From an uncultured Collinsella sp. (GTDB lineage: Bacteria; Actinomycetota; Coriobacteriia; Coriobacteriales; Coriobacteriaceae), in the NCBI GenBank assembly GCA_958438955.1, contig CAUBTS010000050.1, forward strand, positions 1 through 14,327: a DNA stretch of 14,327 bases, given 5' to 3'. Shown here in pieces: positions 1 through 6,369 of the stretch. Below the pieces are notes generated by a model. It saw only the letters and a list, made by a program, of their open reading frames with translations, searched no databases and was not told the DNA's origin. Position numbers and translations under genes: made by a program. Position 1 is the first letter of the stretch, and each line of letters begins with the position of its first letter.

Positions 1-1319
1 GACGACCATCAGCAGCGCCAATGTGCGGTAGCGCTCAAAGTTGAGGCCGTACATATAGCTCATGAGGGGAATACCGGGACCTGCCATAAATGCGGCGCAC
101 ACGCCGGTGATGACCACGATCAGCGCCATAACGGCAACAATAATCAGGTCAAAGCGACGACGCTTGCGAGGATTAGCCCAAATGCTCGACAAGCGCAGGA
201 GCTGCGGTTTATAGACAAATCCAATGCTCAACAGAATAGCCTGAGCTGGAAAAAACAGGGCATTAAAGTACAGCTGGTATTTGTAGGCTAGTGTTCCTTC
301 CATCACAAACTTGGGCATGCTCTCGATAAGATTGAACAGGAATAGCGCGCCAAAGAGTGGGGCGCACTGGACAAACAGGTGGCCGACCTCGCGCAGGCTT
401 ACGCGGCGCGATTTTTCGGTCTCGAGCAGGGCGAGCGGCGCGGTGACCAGCACGAGCGAGGCGATCGCGGCGATGCCCATGGCCATGGCCGCGATGGGCA
501 TGCTACGCGTGAGGAACAGCGCCACGCTGAAGACTGCGATGACGCCGACGGAGCGTAGCGTTTGACTCATTCCAGCCAAGTAGAGCTTGTCGGCCTGCTG
601 CAGGCGGCCTTCGTACACGTCGGCGACGCCGTCGATGACCTTATACAGGTAGACGCCCAGGCCGATCGTCGCCATCTGCGCGTCATAGCCGCGGGCGCTG
701 CTATACATGAGGCCGCAGCCTAGGGCGAGCGCTCGCAGATCCAACGATTGAGCTGGTAGGAGGCGAAGGACGTCTTTTCGTCGATGTCCGAGACCTGGAA
801 ATTGCGCACGCCGTAGTTGCACGCGATCATGATGAGCGTGCCGGTGACAAAGGCGATGGAGAACTTGCCGGCTTCTTCGGCGCCCACGAGCTGCGTAGAC
901 ACGATGGTGAGCAACGGAAACGCCAGACCCCACACGGCGGTGCCGAGGGTGTTCCAAAGATAGTCGCGGCTGGTGGCGTGCTCTTCGTATTCAGCCTCTT
1001 GCGTGGAGAACCCGCCGCCGTAGACGGCGCCGAGCAGACGGTTCCACCAAGCGTTGACCATGCGGCGGACGGGGCCGGGCTTGCGATCGCGTTCGCGCCG
1101 GCGACGTGTGGCTTGGCTGCTATCGGGCCCGCCGGCGTTGCGCTGACTCAGCTCTTGGATGCGTGCGAGTTCCTCGGCAGTGTGCGAGGCAGGGAAGAGG
1201 CCGTTCTCGATGCGGCCGCCCTGGGCCTTCGCGGCGCCGTCTCTCGATGCAGCGGGGTTGGAGGTGCCGTTGCGGCGGGCGATGGCGCGGCGAATGCTAT
1301 CGAGGGGCGTGATACTCAA
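1..1319 (-). pseudogene. Oligosaccharide/polysaccharide flippase, frameshifted and cut by the window edge
   Basis: This looks like a multi-helix flippase of the polysaccharide biosynthesis (Wzx/MATE-like) superfamily that would move lipid-linked glycans across the membrane. I chose a TTG start at 1319-1317 because an AGAAAGGA ribosome site lies seven bases upstream. Residues 1-115 are hydrophilic and Arg/Ala-rich. Membrane helices begin near residue 122 (LWNTLGTAVWGLAFPLL) and 152. The frame runs 193 residues to the Trp of SYQLNRW, then stops at TAG 722-720. The protein clearly resumes in the next frame (LALGCGLMYSSARGYDAQ, DGVADVYEGRLQQADKLYLAG, then more helices) and stays open to base 1. 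One missing base near 738-745 explains the break, so this is either a pseudogene or a sequencing error. The C-terminus lies outside the window. Family assignment rests on general resemblance; substrate unknown. Confidence 0.75.
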
Positions 1320-1347
1320 AGCGGAGTCCTTTCTATTGCTGCGCTCT

Positions 1348-1367
1348 AGTATAGACACCGCGGTGTC
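1348..1367 (-). promoter_or_regulatory. -10 box abutting a 14-bp perfect palindrome, upstream of the flippase gene
   Basis: On the minus strand TATACT (1353-1348) matches the -10 consensus at five of six positions and lies about 30 bases before the flippase TTG start. The perfect palindrome GACACCGCGGTGTC (1354-1367) touches it and fills most of the -35/-10 spacer. No good -35 box is visible at 16-18 bp. The layout suits a repressor or activator site, but this is inference. Confidence 0.45.
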
Positions 1368-1420
1368 CGCTCGTGTTTTTGAACAGGTTGTTCGATAATT
1401 TCGGCGGCGCCATTCGGTAG

Positions 1421-1562
1421 TCGGCACTTAGGGACGTTCCTTATGTGCCGGCACTTTGGGAACGTCCCTAAGTGCCGGCATCCGAGGACACTCCTTGAAT
1501 GTTGCCTGTTCAAGAGTGTCCCCAATGACTAGGCGTTTAAAAACGTCCCCAATGACTAGGCC
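1421..1562. repeat. Cluster of intergenic inverted and direct repeats (REP-like)
   Basis: Three structures follow one another. CGGCACTTAGGGACGTTCC (1422-1440) is inverted perfectly at 1459-1477, and its 18-base loop holds a smaller palindrome, GTGCCGGCAC (1445-1454). Next, GGACACTCCTTGAA (1486-1499) pairs with 1509-1521 with one bulged base. Last, GTCCCCAATGACTAGGC occurs twice as direct repeats (1518-1534 and 1545-1561). The first unit recurs at 14273-14293 with one mismatch over 21 bases. No coding frame with a ribosome site is seen here. Short GGGAC-bearing palindromes like these resemble REP elements moved by RAYT-type transposases; no such transposase is in the window. Confidence 0.75.
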
Positions 1563-1608
1563 GCTTGCCTGCGATTTTTGACCGTTGGGCGGGCTTGCCG
1601 CCCTTGTC

Positions 1609-1624
1609 GCAAAAACGTTTTTGC
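1609..1624. promoter_or_regulatory. 16-bp perfect palindrome, candidate LacI-family operator of pckA
   Basis: GCAAAAACGTTTTTGC is a perfect palindrome centred on CG, 75 bases before the pckA start. Operators of LacI/GalR-family regulators (PurR, CcpA cre sites) typically have a central CG with A/T-rich half-sites, so a sugar- or catabolite-responsive regulator is plausible for a PEP carboxykinase gene. A second short dyad, CTTTAC/GTAAAG, lies at 1642-1657. I could not identify a convincing promoter around it. Confidence 0.4.
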
Positions 1625-1698
1625 ATATCGGGTACAACGGGCTTTACGTGAGTAAAGTGCGCGCCGCGTCCACGTGTCGCGTTTTTAAAGGAGGCCCC

Positions 1699-3369
1699 AT
1701 GCCTGGTGTTACCCCTGCAGAAGTTTTGTCCAACTTTGGTATTACACTCGTTGAAGATCCCGCCGAGAATCAACCCCGTCTGCTGGTCGATCTACCCGCC
1801 GCGGAGCTCGTCGAGCACGCCATCCGCCGCGAAGAAGGCCGCATGGCATCCAACGGCGCGCTGGTGATCGAGACGGGGGAGCGCACTGGTCGTTCGCCCA
1901 ACGATCGTTTTATCGTTGACACCCCCGATGTTCACGACAAGATCGCCTGGGGTGCGGTCAACCGCCCGCTGTCCGTCGAGAGCTATGAGGCCATCAAGGC
2001 CGGCATCGTCGACTATCTCAACGAGCGCGACGTGTTCGTCACGCGCGGCATGGCGGGCGCCGACCGCAACCACACGCGTCGCCTGCTCGTCGCCTGCGAG
2101 CGCGCCAGCCAGGCGCTCTTTATTAAGCAAATGCTCGCCCGTCCGCTCGCTCGCGAAATCGCGCGCACCGGTGAGCCGGACTTTTGCGTGCTCGCGGCGC
2201 CAGGTTACCAGTGTGACCCTGCCATCAAGGGTCTCAACTCCAGCGCCGCCGTGGTCATCAACTTCCAAGAGCGCGTGATTCTGGTCGCTGGCACTGGCTA
2301 CTCCGGCGAGATCAAAAAGTCCATCTTCAGCGTTATGAATTACTTGCTGCCCGTCGAGGACGACGTTCTGCCTATGCATTGCTCGGCCAGCATGGACCCC
2401 GTCACGCATGAGACCGCCGTGTTCTTTGGCCTGTCGGGCACCGGCAAGACCACGCTTTCGGCCAACCCCACGCGTCTGCTGATTGGCGACGACGAGCACG
2501 GCTGGTCCGACATGGGCATCTTTAACGTCGAGGGCGGCTGCTACGCCAAGTGCGAAGGCCTGGACGCGTTCCACGAGCCCGAGATCTTCAACGCCGTTCG
2601 TTTTGGCGCCATCTGTGAAAACGTGGTACTCGATGAGAATCGCAAGCCTAACTACGACGACGTCTCGATCACGCACAATACGCGCGTGGCCTACCCCGTC
2701 GAGCATATCCCCAACGCGTGGACCAAGGGCATGGGCACCACCCCGAGCGTCGTGCTGTTTTTGACCTGTGATGCCTTTGGCGTGCTGCCGCCCATCTCGC
2801 GTCTGACGGCCGATGCCGCCATGTATCACTTTGTGACGGGCTTCACCGCCAAGATTCCCGGCACCGAGGTCGGCGTCACCGAGCCCACGCCCACGTTCTC
2901 CTCGCTGTTTGGTGAACCGTTTATGCCGCTCGACCCCATGGTCTATGCCAAGATGCTCGGCGAGCGTATCGCCGACGGCCGCACGCGCGTCTATCTGGTC
3001 AATACTGGCTGGATCGGCGGCGGTTATGGTGTGGGCCATCGCATCGAGCTTGCCTACACGCGCGCCCTGGTGGCCCGCGCCCTCGACGGTACCATCGAGG
3101 ACAGCGAGTTCGTGCACGACGAAATCTTTAACGTCGACATTCCCACTACGTGCCACGGTGTGCCCGACGGCATCCTGGTGCCGCGCCAGTACTGGCAGAG
3201 CACCGCGCGCTACGACGAGGCAGCGCACAACCTGGCGGTGATGTTCGAGGAGAACTTCGAGAAGAAGTACTCGCACCTGCCCGAGTCCGTCAAGGCCGCC
3301 GGCCCGCACGCCCAGGTGCCCGCCGAGGCCCGTCATCGCGGCCGCGGCCTGCTGGGGCTCCGCCACTAG
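1699..3369 (+). CDS. pckA: Phosphoenolpyruvate carboxykinase (ATP)
   Basis: This cytosolic enzyme interconverts oxaloacetate plus ATP with phosphoenolpyruvate, CO2 and ADP. In gut anaerobes it often runs in the carboxylating direction. The 556-residue length is close to the family norm of about 540. Visible motifs are RTGRSPNDRF (62-71, substrate binding), YSGEIKKSIF (201-210, containing the metal-binding Lys), a metal-ligand His in MHCSAS (227), the kinase-1a P-loop GLSGTGKT (244-251) and GDDEHGW (263-269, with the metal-binding Asp). The P-loop and length mark the ATP-dependent class, not the GTP one. The ATG at 1699 follows AAAGGAGG by five bases; the frame is open further upstream but has no such site. 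A hairpin repeat 20 bases after the stop may end the transcript. Confidence 0.96.
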   Translation: MPGVTPAEVLSNFGITLVEDPAENQPRLLVDLPAAELVEHAIRREEGRMASNGALVIETGERTGRSPNDRFIVDTPDVHDKIAWGAVNRPLSVESYEAIKAGIVDYLNERDVFVTRGMAGADRNHTRRLLVACERASQALFIKQMLARPLAREIARTGEPDFCVLAAPGYQCDPAIKGLNSSAAVVINFQERVILVAGTGYSGEIKKSIFSVMNYLLPVEDDVLPMHCSASMDPVTHETAVFFGLSGTGKTTLSANPTRLLIGDDEHGWSDMGIFNVEGGCYAKCEGLDAFHEPEIFNAVRFGAICENVVLDENRKPNYDDVSITHNTRVAYPVEHIPNAWTKGMGTTPSVVLFLTCDAFGVLPPISRLTADAAMYHFVTGFTAKIPGTEVGVTEPTPTFSSLFGEPFMPLDPMVYAKMLGERIADGRTRVYLVNTGWIGGGYGVGHRIELAYTRALVARALDGTIEDSEFVHDEIFNVDIPTTCHGVPDGILVPRQYWQSTARYDEAAHNLAVMFEENFEKKYSHLPESVKAAGPHAQVPAEARHRGRGLLGLRH

Positions 3370-3388
3370 CGTCGCTGCGAGTTCATAT

Positions 3389-3421
3389 CCACCACAAAGG
3401 GGACAGGTACCTTTGTGGTGG
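3389..3421 (+). repeat. Hairpin repeat copy A (12-bp stem, 9-base loop), possible pckA terminator
   Basis: CCACCACAAAGG (3389-3400) is perfectly inverted at 3410-3421 around the loop GGACAGGTA. The stem is followed by only four T, so it may act as a modest terminator for pckA. Three further copies occur at 4345, 5924 and 6329. Orientation, read from the loop, is plus. Confidence 0.85.
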
Positions 3422-3423
3422 TT

Positions 3424-3452
3424 TTGCTTGGGCGGATGACTCAGGTTACAAT
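3424..3452 (+). promoter_or_regulatory. Candidate promoter for the B3/B4-domain gene
   Basis: TTGCTT (3424-3429) and TACAAT (3447-3452) are separated by 17 bases. The -10 box matches consensus at five of six positions, the -35 box at three. Transcription would start near 3459 and give a leader of about 138 bases that includes the hairpin at 3494-3549. The -35 box begins three bases after repeat copy A. Confidence 0.5.
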
Positions 3453-3466
3453 ACGCCTGACATATC

Positions 3467-3552
3467 GCCCCCTTCTCCGGATGGGGGCAGCGTAAGCGCT
3501 CTTGTGGCGGCACCGTAGGACTTTGAAGGTGGCCGCTGTGAGGGCGCTTTTT
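3467..3552 (+). promoter_or_regulatory. Structured leader with terminator-like hairpin (possible attenuator)
   Basis: A small stem GCCCCC/GGGGGC (3467-3472 with 3483-3488) is followed by a long imperfect stem: 3494-3514 pairs with 3528-3549 using several G-U pairs and one bulge around a 13-base loop. Five T (3548-3552) follow, as in an intrinsic terminator. It lies between the candidate promoter and the start codon 45 bases on, where no second promoter fits. GGTGG occurs in the 3' arm as in T-box leaders, but the full T-box antiterminator consensus is not present. Alternatively it is simply a second terminator for pckA. Confidence 0.45.
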
Positions 3553-3596
3553 GCTTAGACGCCCCCGCTCGGGCGCACGCTATGAAGGGAGAGCAT

Positions 3597-4316
3597 ATGA
3601 AGAGCTTTATTGCCGAGGATTCATTTTGGGAGCTGTTTCCACAGGCGGCGATCGGCGTCGTGGTCGTAAAGGGCATGAAGCCCGCGGCGCAGATTCTCCA
3701 GGAGGACGTGGATGCGATCGCCGCGCTGCTTGACCGCGCCAACATCGATGCGGAGCGCCACCTGACAAGCGATACCATCAGCGAGAATGCGCCGGTTAAG
3801 GCATGGCGCGAGGCGTATCGCCTGTTCAAGACCAAGAAGGGCGCGCGTTGCTCAGTTGAGAACCTGCTCAAGCGCGTGCTCAAAGGCAAGCCGGTCGGCC
3901 ACATTACGCCGGCGGTGGATATCTACAACACGATTTCGTTGACTTATGCGTTGCCCGTTGGCGGTGAGGATTTGCATGCTATTGAGGGCATTCTGCGCCT
4001 GGCGGTGACCGACGGCGGCGATGCGTTCTTGCCGCTTGGCGAGGAGGTAGATGATCCGACGCTGCCCGGTGAGCTTGCCTATATCGATGATGCGGGCGCC
4101 GTGTGCCGTTGCTGGAACTGGCGCGATGGCGTTCGCACGGCGCTGTCCGACGATTCGGCCGACGCATTTCTGGCGATTGAGTGCGTGGAGCCCGAGCGGA
4201 TGGGGGACTGTCAGGCCGCCGTCGATCGCTTAGCCGAGCTGCTTGAGCGCTATTTGGGAGCGACGGTTGTCGTTAAGACGCTTGTGACCCGCGACAATCC
4301 CTGTATGGAGCTGTAG
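3597..4316 (+). CDS. Solo B3/B4 tRNA-binding-domain protein
   Basis: This 239-residue protein matches the free-standing B3/B4 domain family (COG3382-like) related to the editing domain of the phenylalanyl-tRNA synthetase beta chain. Characteristic stretches are SVENLLKRVLKGK (86-98), PAVDIYNTISLTYALPVGGED (105-125), FLPLG (144-148) and PGELAYIDDAGAVCRCWNWRD (157-177). In PheT this domain hydrolyses mischarged tRNA. Free-standing members are thought to edit or bind tRNA, but the substrate of this one cannot be told from sequence. The ATG at 3597 follows GAAGGGAG by five bases. The gene stands alone between repeat copies A and B, which face in opposite directions, and is preceded by the possible attenuator. 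Confidence 0.85.
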   Translation: MKSFIAEDSFWELFPQAAIGVVVVKGMKPAAQILQEDVDAIAALLDRANIDAERHLTSDTISENAPVKAWREAYRLFKTKKGARCSVENLLKRVLKGKPVGHITPAVDIYNTISLTYALPVGGEDLHAIEGILRLAVTDGGDAFLPLGEEVDDPTLPGELAYIDDAGAVCRCWNWRDGVRTALSDDSADAFLAIECVEPERMGDCQAAVDRLAELLERYLGATVVVKTLVTRDNPCMEL

Positions 4317-4344
4317 CGGCGTCTGCGGATCATGTTCACCGGTC

Positions 4345-4385
4345 AAAACCACCACAAAGGTGCCTGTCCCCTTTGTGGTGGTTTT
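4345..4385 (-). repeat. Hairpin repeat copy B (16-bp stem), terminator-like
   Basis: AAAACCACCACAAAGG (4345-4360) is perfectly inverted at 4370-4385 around TGCCTGTCC, the reverse complement of the loop type in copies A and C. Five T at 4382-4386 on the plus strand make it a good intrinsic terminator for the B3/B4 gene; the A-run on the other side would also allow termination on the minus strand. Confidence 0.87.
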
Positions 4386-4489
4386 TATGTTGATGGGTCA
4401 ACAAATAGGGAGTGCAGGAGTGGCGGTCGTTAAGTACGGTTAAGATGTTTACCCGTAAGCATTATGCAAGCGAAAGGCGGTCGTCTCCC

Positions 4490-4939
4490 ATGCAGCAGAA
4501 CGACGAGACACGTTTCGAGGACTTTGTCGGACTGATCAGCGGGCTCTACAAGGAGATCCAGCGCATTAAGACATCCGAGGGCGCAAGGCTGGGCCTCAAG
4601 GGCTCCGACGTGATGTGCCTGTACTATCTTGAGCGCAGCAAGGACGGCCTGACTGGCGCTGACCTGGCTCGCATGGCAGGTGTGACCCGCGCCGCCGTCT
4701 CGCGTACGCTCGCGCATCTGGAGGAGGGCGGCTACGTCGAGGTCGATGATTCGGGCGATGCCGCCGTTAAGTATCGTGCTCCGGTGCGCCTGACCGCTCT
4801 GGGCGGCGAGAGCATGAGCGAGGCGGACCGCATCATTCGCGAGGTGCTCGATACCACCGGTAAGGCTATGGGTGTGGAGCAGCGCGAGCAGATGTATGCG
4901 TCGCTACGCACGATTCTCAACACCCTGCGCGAGCTGTAG
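4490..4939 (+). CDS. MarR-family transcriptional regulator
   Basis: A 149-residue winged-helix protein of MarR type, expected to bind DNA as a dimer and to be released by a small-molecule ligand. The helix-turn-helix is seen at about residues 54-78 (GADLARMAGVTRAAVSRTLAHLEEGGYVEV). The wing reads DDSGDAAVKYRAPVRLTALG, so it is longer than usual and lacks the common D-x-R motif. Helices at both ends form the dimer interface. I chose the ATG at 4490, preceded by GAAAGGCGG at nine bases; the frame also has ATG at 4445 and GTG at 4412 with weaker sites. It is followed, 119 bases on, by a DegV-family gene on the same strand with no terminator between, so the two may be co-expressed. The ligand is unknown. 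Confidence 0.87.
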   Translation: MQQNDETRFEDFVGLISGLYKEIQRIKTSEGARLGLKGSDVMCLYYLERSKDGLTGADLARMAGVTRAAVSRTLAHLEEGGYVEVDDSGDAAVKYRAPVRLTALGGESMSEADRIIREVLDTTGKAMGVEQREQMYASLRTILNTLREL

Positions 4940-5058
4940 GGCCGCCAAGGCTTTTGCTTCCAATTAACAACTGCATAGTCCTGTTTGAGCGCGTATACCG
5001 TGCCGGGGCCTTGCTGTCAAAATTCCCTGCGCGGGACCTGCGCAAGAAAGGATTCGCT

Positions 5059-5913
5059 ATGTCCATTCGTATTATTACCGATTCCGCGAGCGATATGTCG
5101 CCGGCTGAGCACCCCGCTCTGCGTGTTCTGCCGCTGTCCGTCACCTTTGGCACCGATGTGTACATGGATGGCGTCGACATCGATCACCAGCGCTTTTACG
5201 AGATGCTCGTGGAGCGCGATGAGCTGCCTAAGACCGGCCAGGTCAACCCGTACGCGTTTTCGCAGGCTATTGCCGAGGCGCGTGAGGCCGGCGATGAGGC
5301 AGTGATTATTACCGTGGGCGCTAAGCTTTCGGGCACCAACCAAAGTGCCCGCACCGCACTTGCCGAGGCGCCGGGCGGCGATGTGTATGTGGTGGATAGC
5401 AATAACGTTACCCTGGGCGAGCGCGTGCTGGTTGAGTACGCGCTGCGTTTGGTGGACGAGGGCCAGGGCGCGGCTCAGATCGCGGCGGCTGTCGAGGCCG
5501 TGCGCGACCGTGTAGTCGTCATCGGCCTGCTCGAGACGCTTGAGTACCTCGTTCGCGGCGGTCGCCTGTCTGCTGCGGCTGGTGCTGTGGGCACGTTGCT
5601 CAATGTGAAGCCCGTTGTGGCAGCGGAGGATGGTCTGATCGTGCAGCTGGGCAAGGCTCGTGGCTCCAAGAACGGCCGGAACCTGCTCAACCAGAAGGTC
5701 GAAAAGGCAGGCGGCATCGACTTTTCCATGCCGCTGGCGCTCGGCTATACGGGCCTTTCGGATGCGGTGCTCAAGAAGTATATCGAGGACAGTGCGGCAC
5801 TTTGGGCTGGCCACACCGAGGGCGTGTTGCCCGTTCACACCATCGGCGCCACCATCGGTACCCACGTTGGCCCCGGCGCCGTAGCAGTAGCCTTCTTCCA
5901 GCCCGCCAACTAA
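5059..5913 (+). CDS. DegV family protein (fatty-acid-binding, FakB-like)
   Basis: DegV proteins bind a fatty acid in a deep pocket; FakB members present it to the kinase FakA for phosphorylation and use in phospholipid synthesis. The 284 residues fit the family length of about 280. Motifs are IITDSASD (5-12), TGQVNP (59-64, where many members have TSQPS), GAKLSGTNQSA (87-97), LETLEYLVRGGRLS (158-171) and TIGTHVGPGAVAVAFF (265-280). The ATG at 5059 follows AAGAAAGGA by seven bases. No fakA-like gene is in the window, so a FakB role is inferred. Hairpin repeat copy C follows the stop by ten bases. The adjacent MarR gene may share its transcript or respond to the same lipid signal. Confidence 0.93.
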   Translation: MSIRIITDSASDMSPAEHPALRVLPLSVTFGTDVYMDGVDIDHQRFYEMLVERDELPKTGQVNPYAFSQAIAEAREAGDEAVIITVGAKLSGTNQSARTALAEAPGGDVYVVDSNNVTLGERVLVEYALRLVDEGQGAAQIAAAVEAVRDRVVVIGLLETLEYLVRGGRLSAAAGAVGTLLNVKPVVAAEDGLIVQLGKARGSKNGRNLLNQKVEKAGGIDFSMPLALGYTGLSDAVLKKYIEDSAALWAGHTEGVLPVHTIGATIGTHVGPGAVAVAFFQPAN

Positions 5914-5923
5914 CCGACCTGCC

Positions 5924-5966
5924 ATAAACCACCACAAAGGGGACAGGCACCTTTGTGGTGGTTTAT
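5924..5966 (+). repeat. Hairpin repeat copy C (17-bp stem)
   Basis: ATAAACCACCACAAAGG (5924-5940) is perfectly inverted at 5950-5966 around GGACAGGCA; one more C-G pair (5923/5967) extends the stem. The plus-strand T tract is poor (TTTATGCTTTT). It sits between degV and the alkyltransferase-like gene, only 27 bases before the next start codon, so that gene has little room for a promoter of its own after it. Confidence 0.87.
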
Positions 5967-5993
5967 GCTTTTCCGGGTGGAAGGGAGCGAGCA

Positions 5994-6314
5994 ATGGCGT
6001 CTGAGGGCTTTTTTGAACGGGTGTACGAGGTGGTCGAGCAGATTCCCGAGGGGATGGTCGCCACCTACGGTCAGGTGGCGCTGCTCGCCGGTCGTCCGCG
6101 GAGTGCGCGGTACGTGGGCTACGCGCTGCATAGCAATCCGCGCCCCGGCCAGATTCCCTGCCATCGCGTGGTGTTTGCCGACGGCCGTATCTGTGAGGGC
6201 TTTGCCTTTGGCGGCCCCGATGCTCAGCGCGAGCTCTTAATGGGGGAAGGCGTGACGTTTACCGATCCCATGCACGTCGATCTGGCCGCCTGTCGTTGGC
6301 CGGCCGGGCTGTAG
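5994..6314 (+). CDS. MGMT-family alkyltransferase-like DNA repair protein
   Basis: A 106-residue protein made only of the C-terminal DNA-binding domain of O6-alkylguanine-DNA alkyltransferases. Visible are the conserved Tyr of ATYGQVA (23-29), the helix-turn-helix with its Arg finger in RSARYVGYAL (36-45) and the active-site sequence IPCHRV (54-59) with Cys56. Family members of this size are often ATL proteins in which that Cys is replaced by Trp and which only flag lesions for excision repair. Here the Cys is kept, so direct alkyl transfer remains possible. The ATG at 5994 follows GGAAGGGAG; the longer frame upstream starts inside repeat copy C and is not credible. The gene is bracketed by repeat copies C and D in opposite orientation. 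Confidence 0.9.
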   Translation: MASEGFFERVYEVVEQIPEGMVATYGQVALLAGRPRSARYVGYALHSNPRPGQIPCHRVVFADGRICEGFAFGGPDAQRELLMGEGVTFTDPMHVDLAACRWPAGL

Positions 6315-6328
6315 TGGCGGGCTTCGTC

Positions 6329-6369
6329 AAAACCACCACAAAGGTGCCTGTCTCCTTCGTGTTGGTTTT
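6329..6369 (-). repeat. Hairpin repeat copy D (degenerate)
   Basis: AAAACCACCACAAAGG (6329-6344) pairs with 6354-6369 with two changes in the right arm; the loop is TGCCTGTCT. Orientation is as copy B. It lies 15 bases after the stop of the alkyltransferase-like gene and probably decays from a perfect copy. Confidence 0.75.

Noticed and set aside
720..760. Programmed ribosomal frameshift in the flippase
   Set aside because: No heptameric slippery sequence or A/T-run is present at the switch point; a plain mutation or sequencing error is simpler.
1421..1562. CRISPR-like array
   Set aside because: Only two copies of the direct repeat with a 10-base spacing, no regular spacers and no cas genes.
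1792..3513. 573-codon frame antisense to pckA
   Set aside because: It mirrors pckA third-position bias, has no domain-like sequence and no ribosome site. The same applies to the long antisense frames opposite trpS (6602-7759), degV (5017-5994), pncB (11359-12903) and proB (12929-14158).
4440..4468. Promoter TTAAGA-17-TATGCA for the MarR gene
   Set aside because: Both boxes are weak matches and the start would leave a leader of only about 15 bases; not strong enough to list.
3389..6164. Zinc-ribbon-like HHKG-CPLCGG peptides on the minus strand
   Set aside because: They are translations of the hairpin repeats at the ends of antisense frames, not protein motifs.
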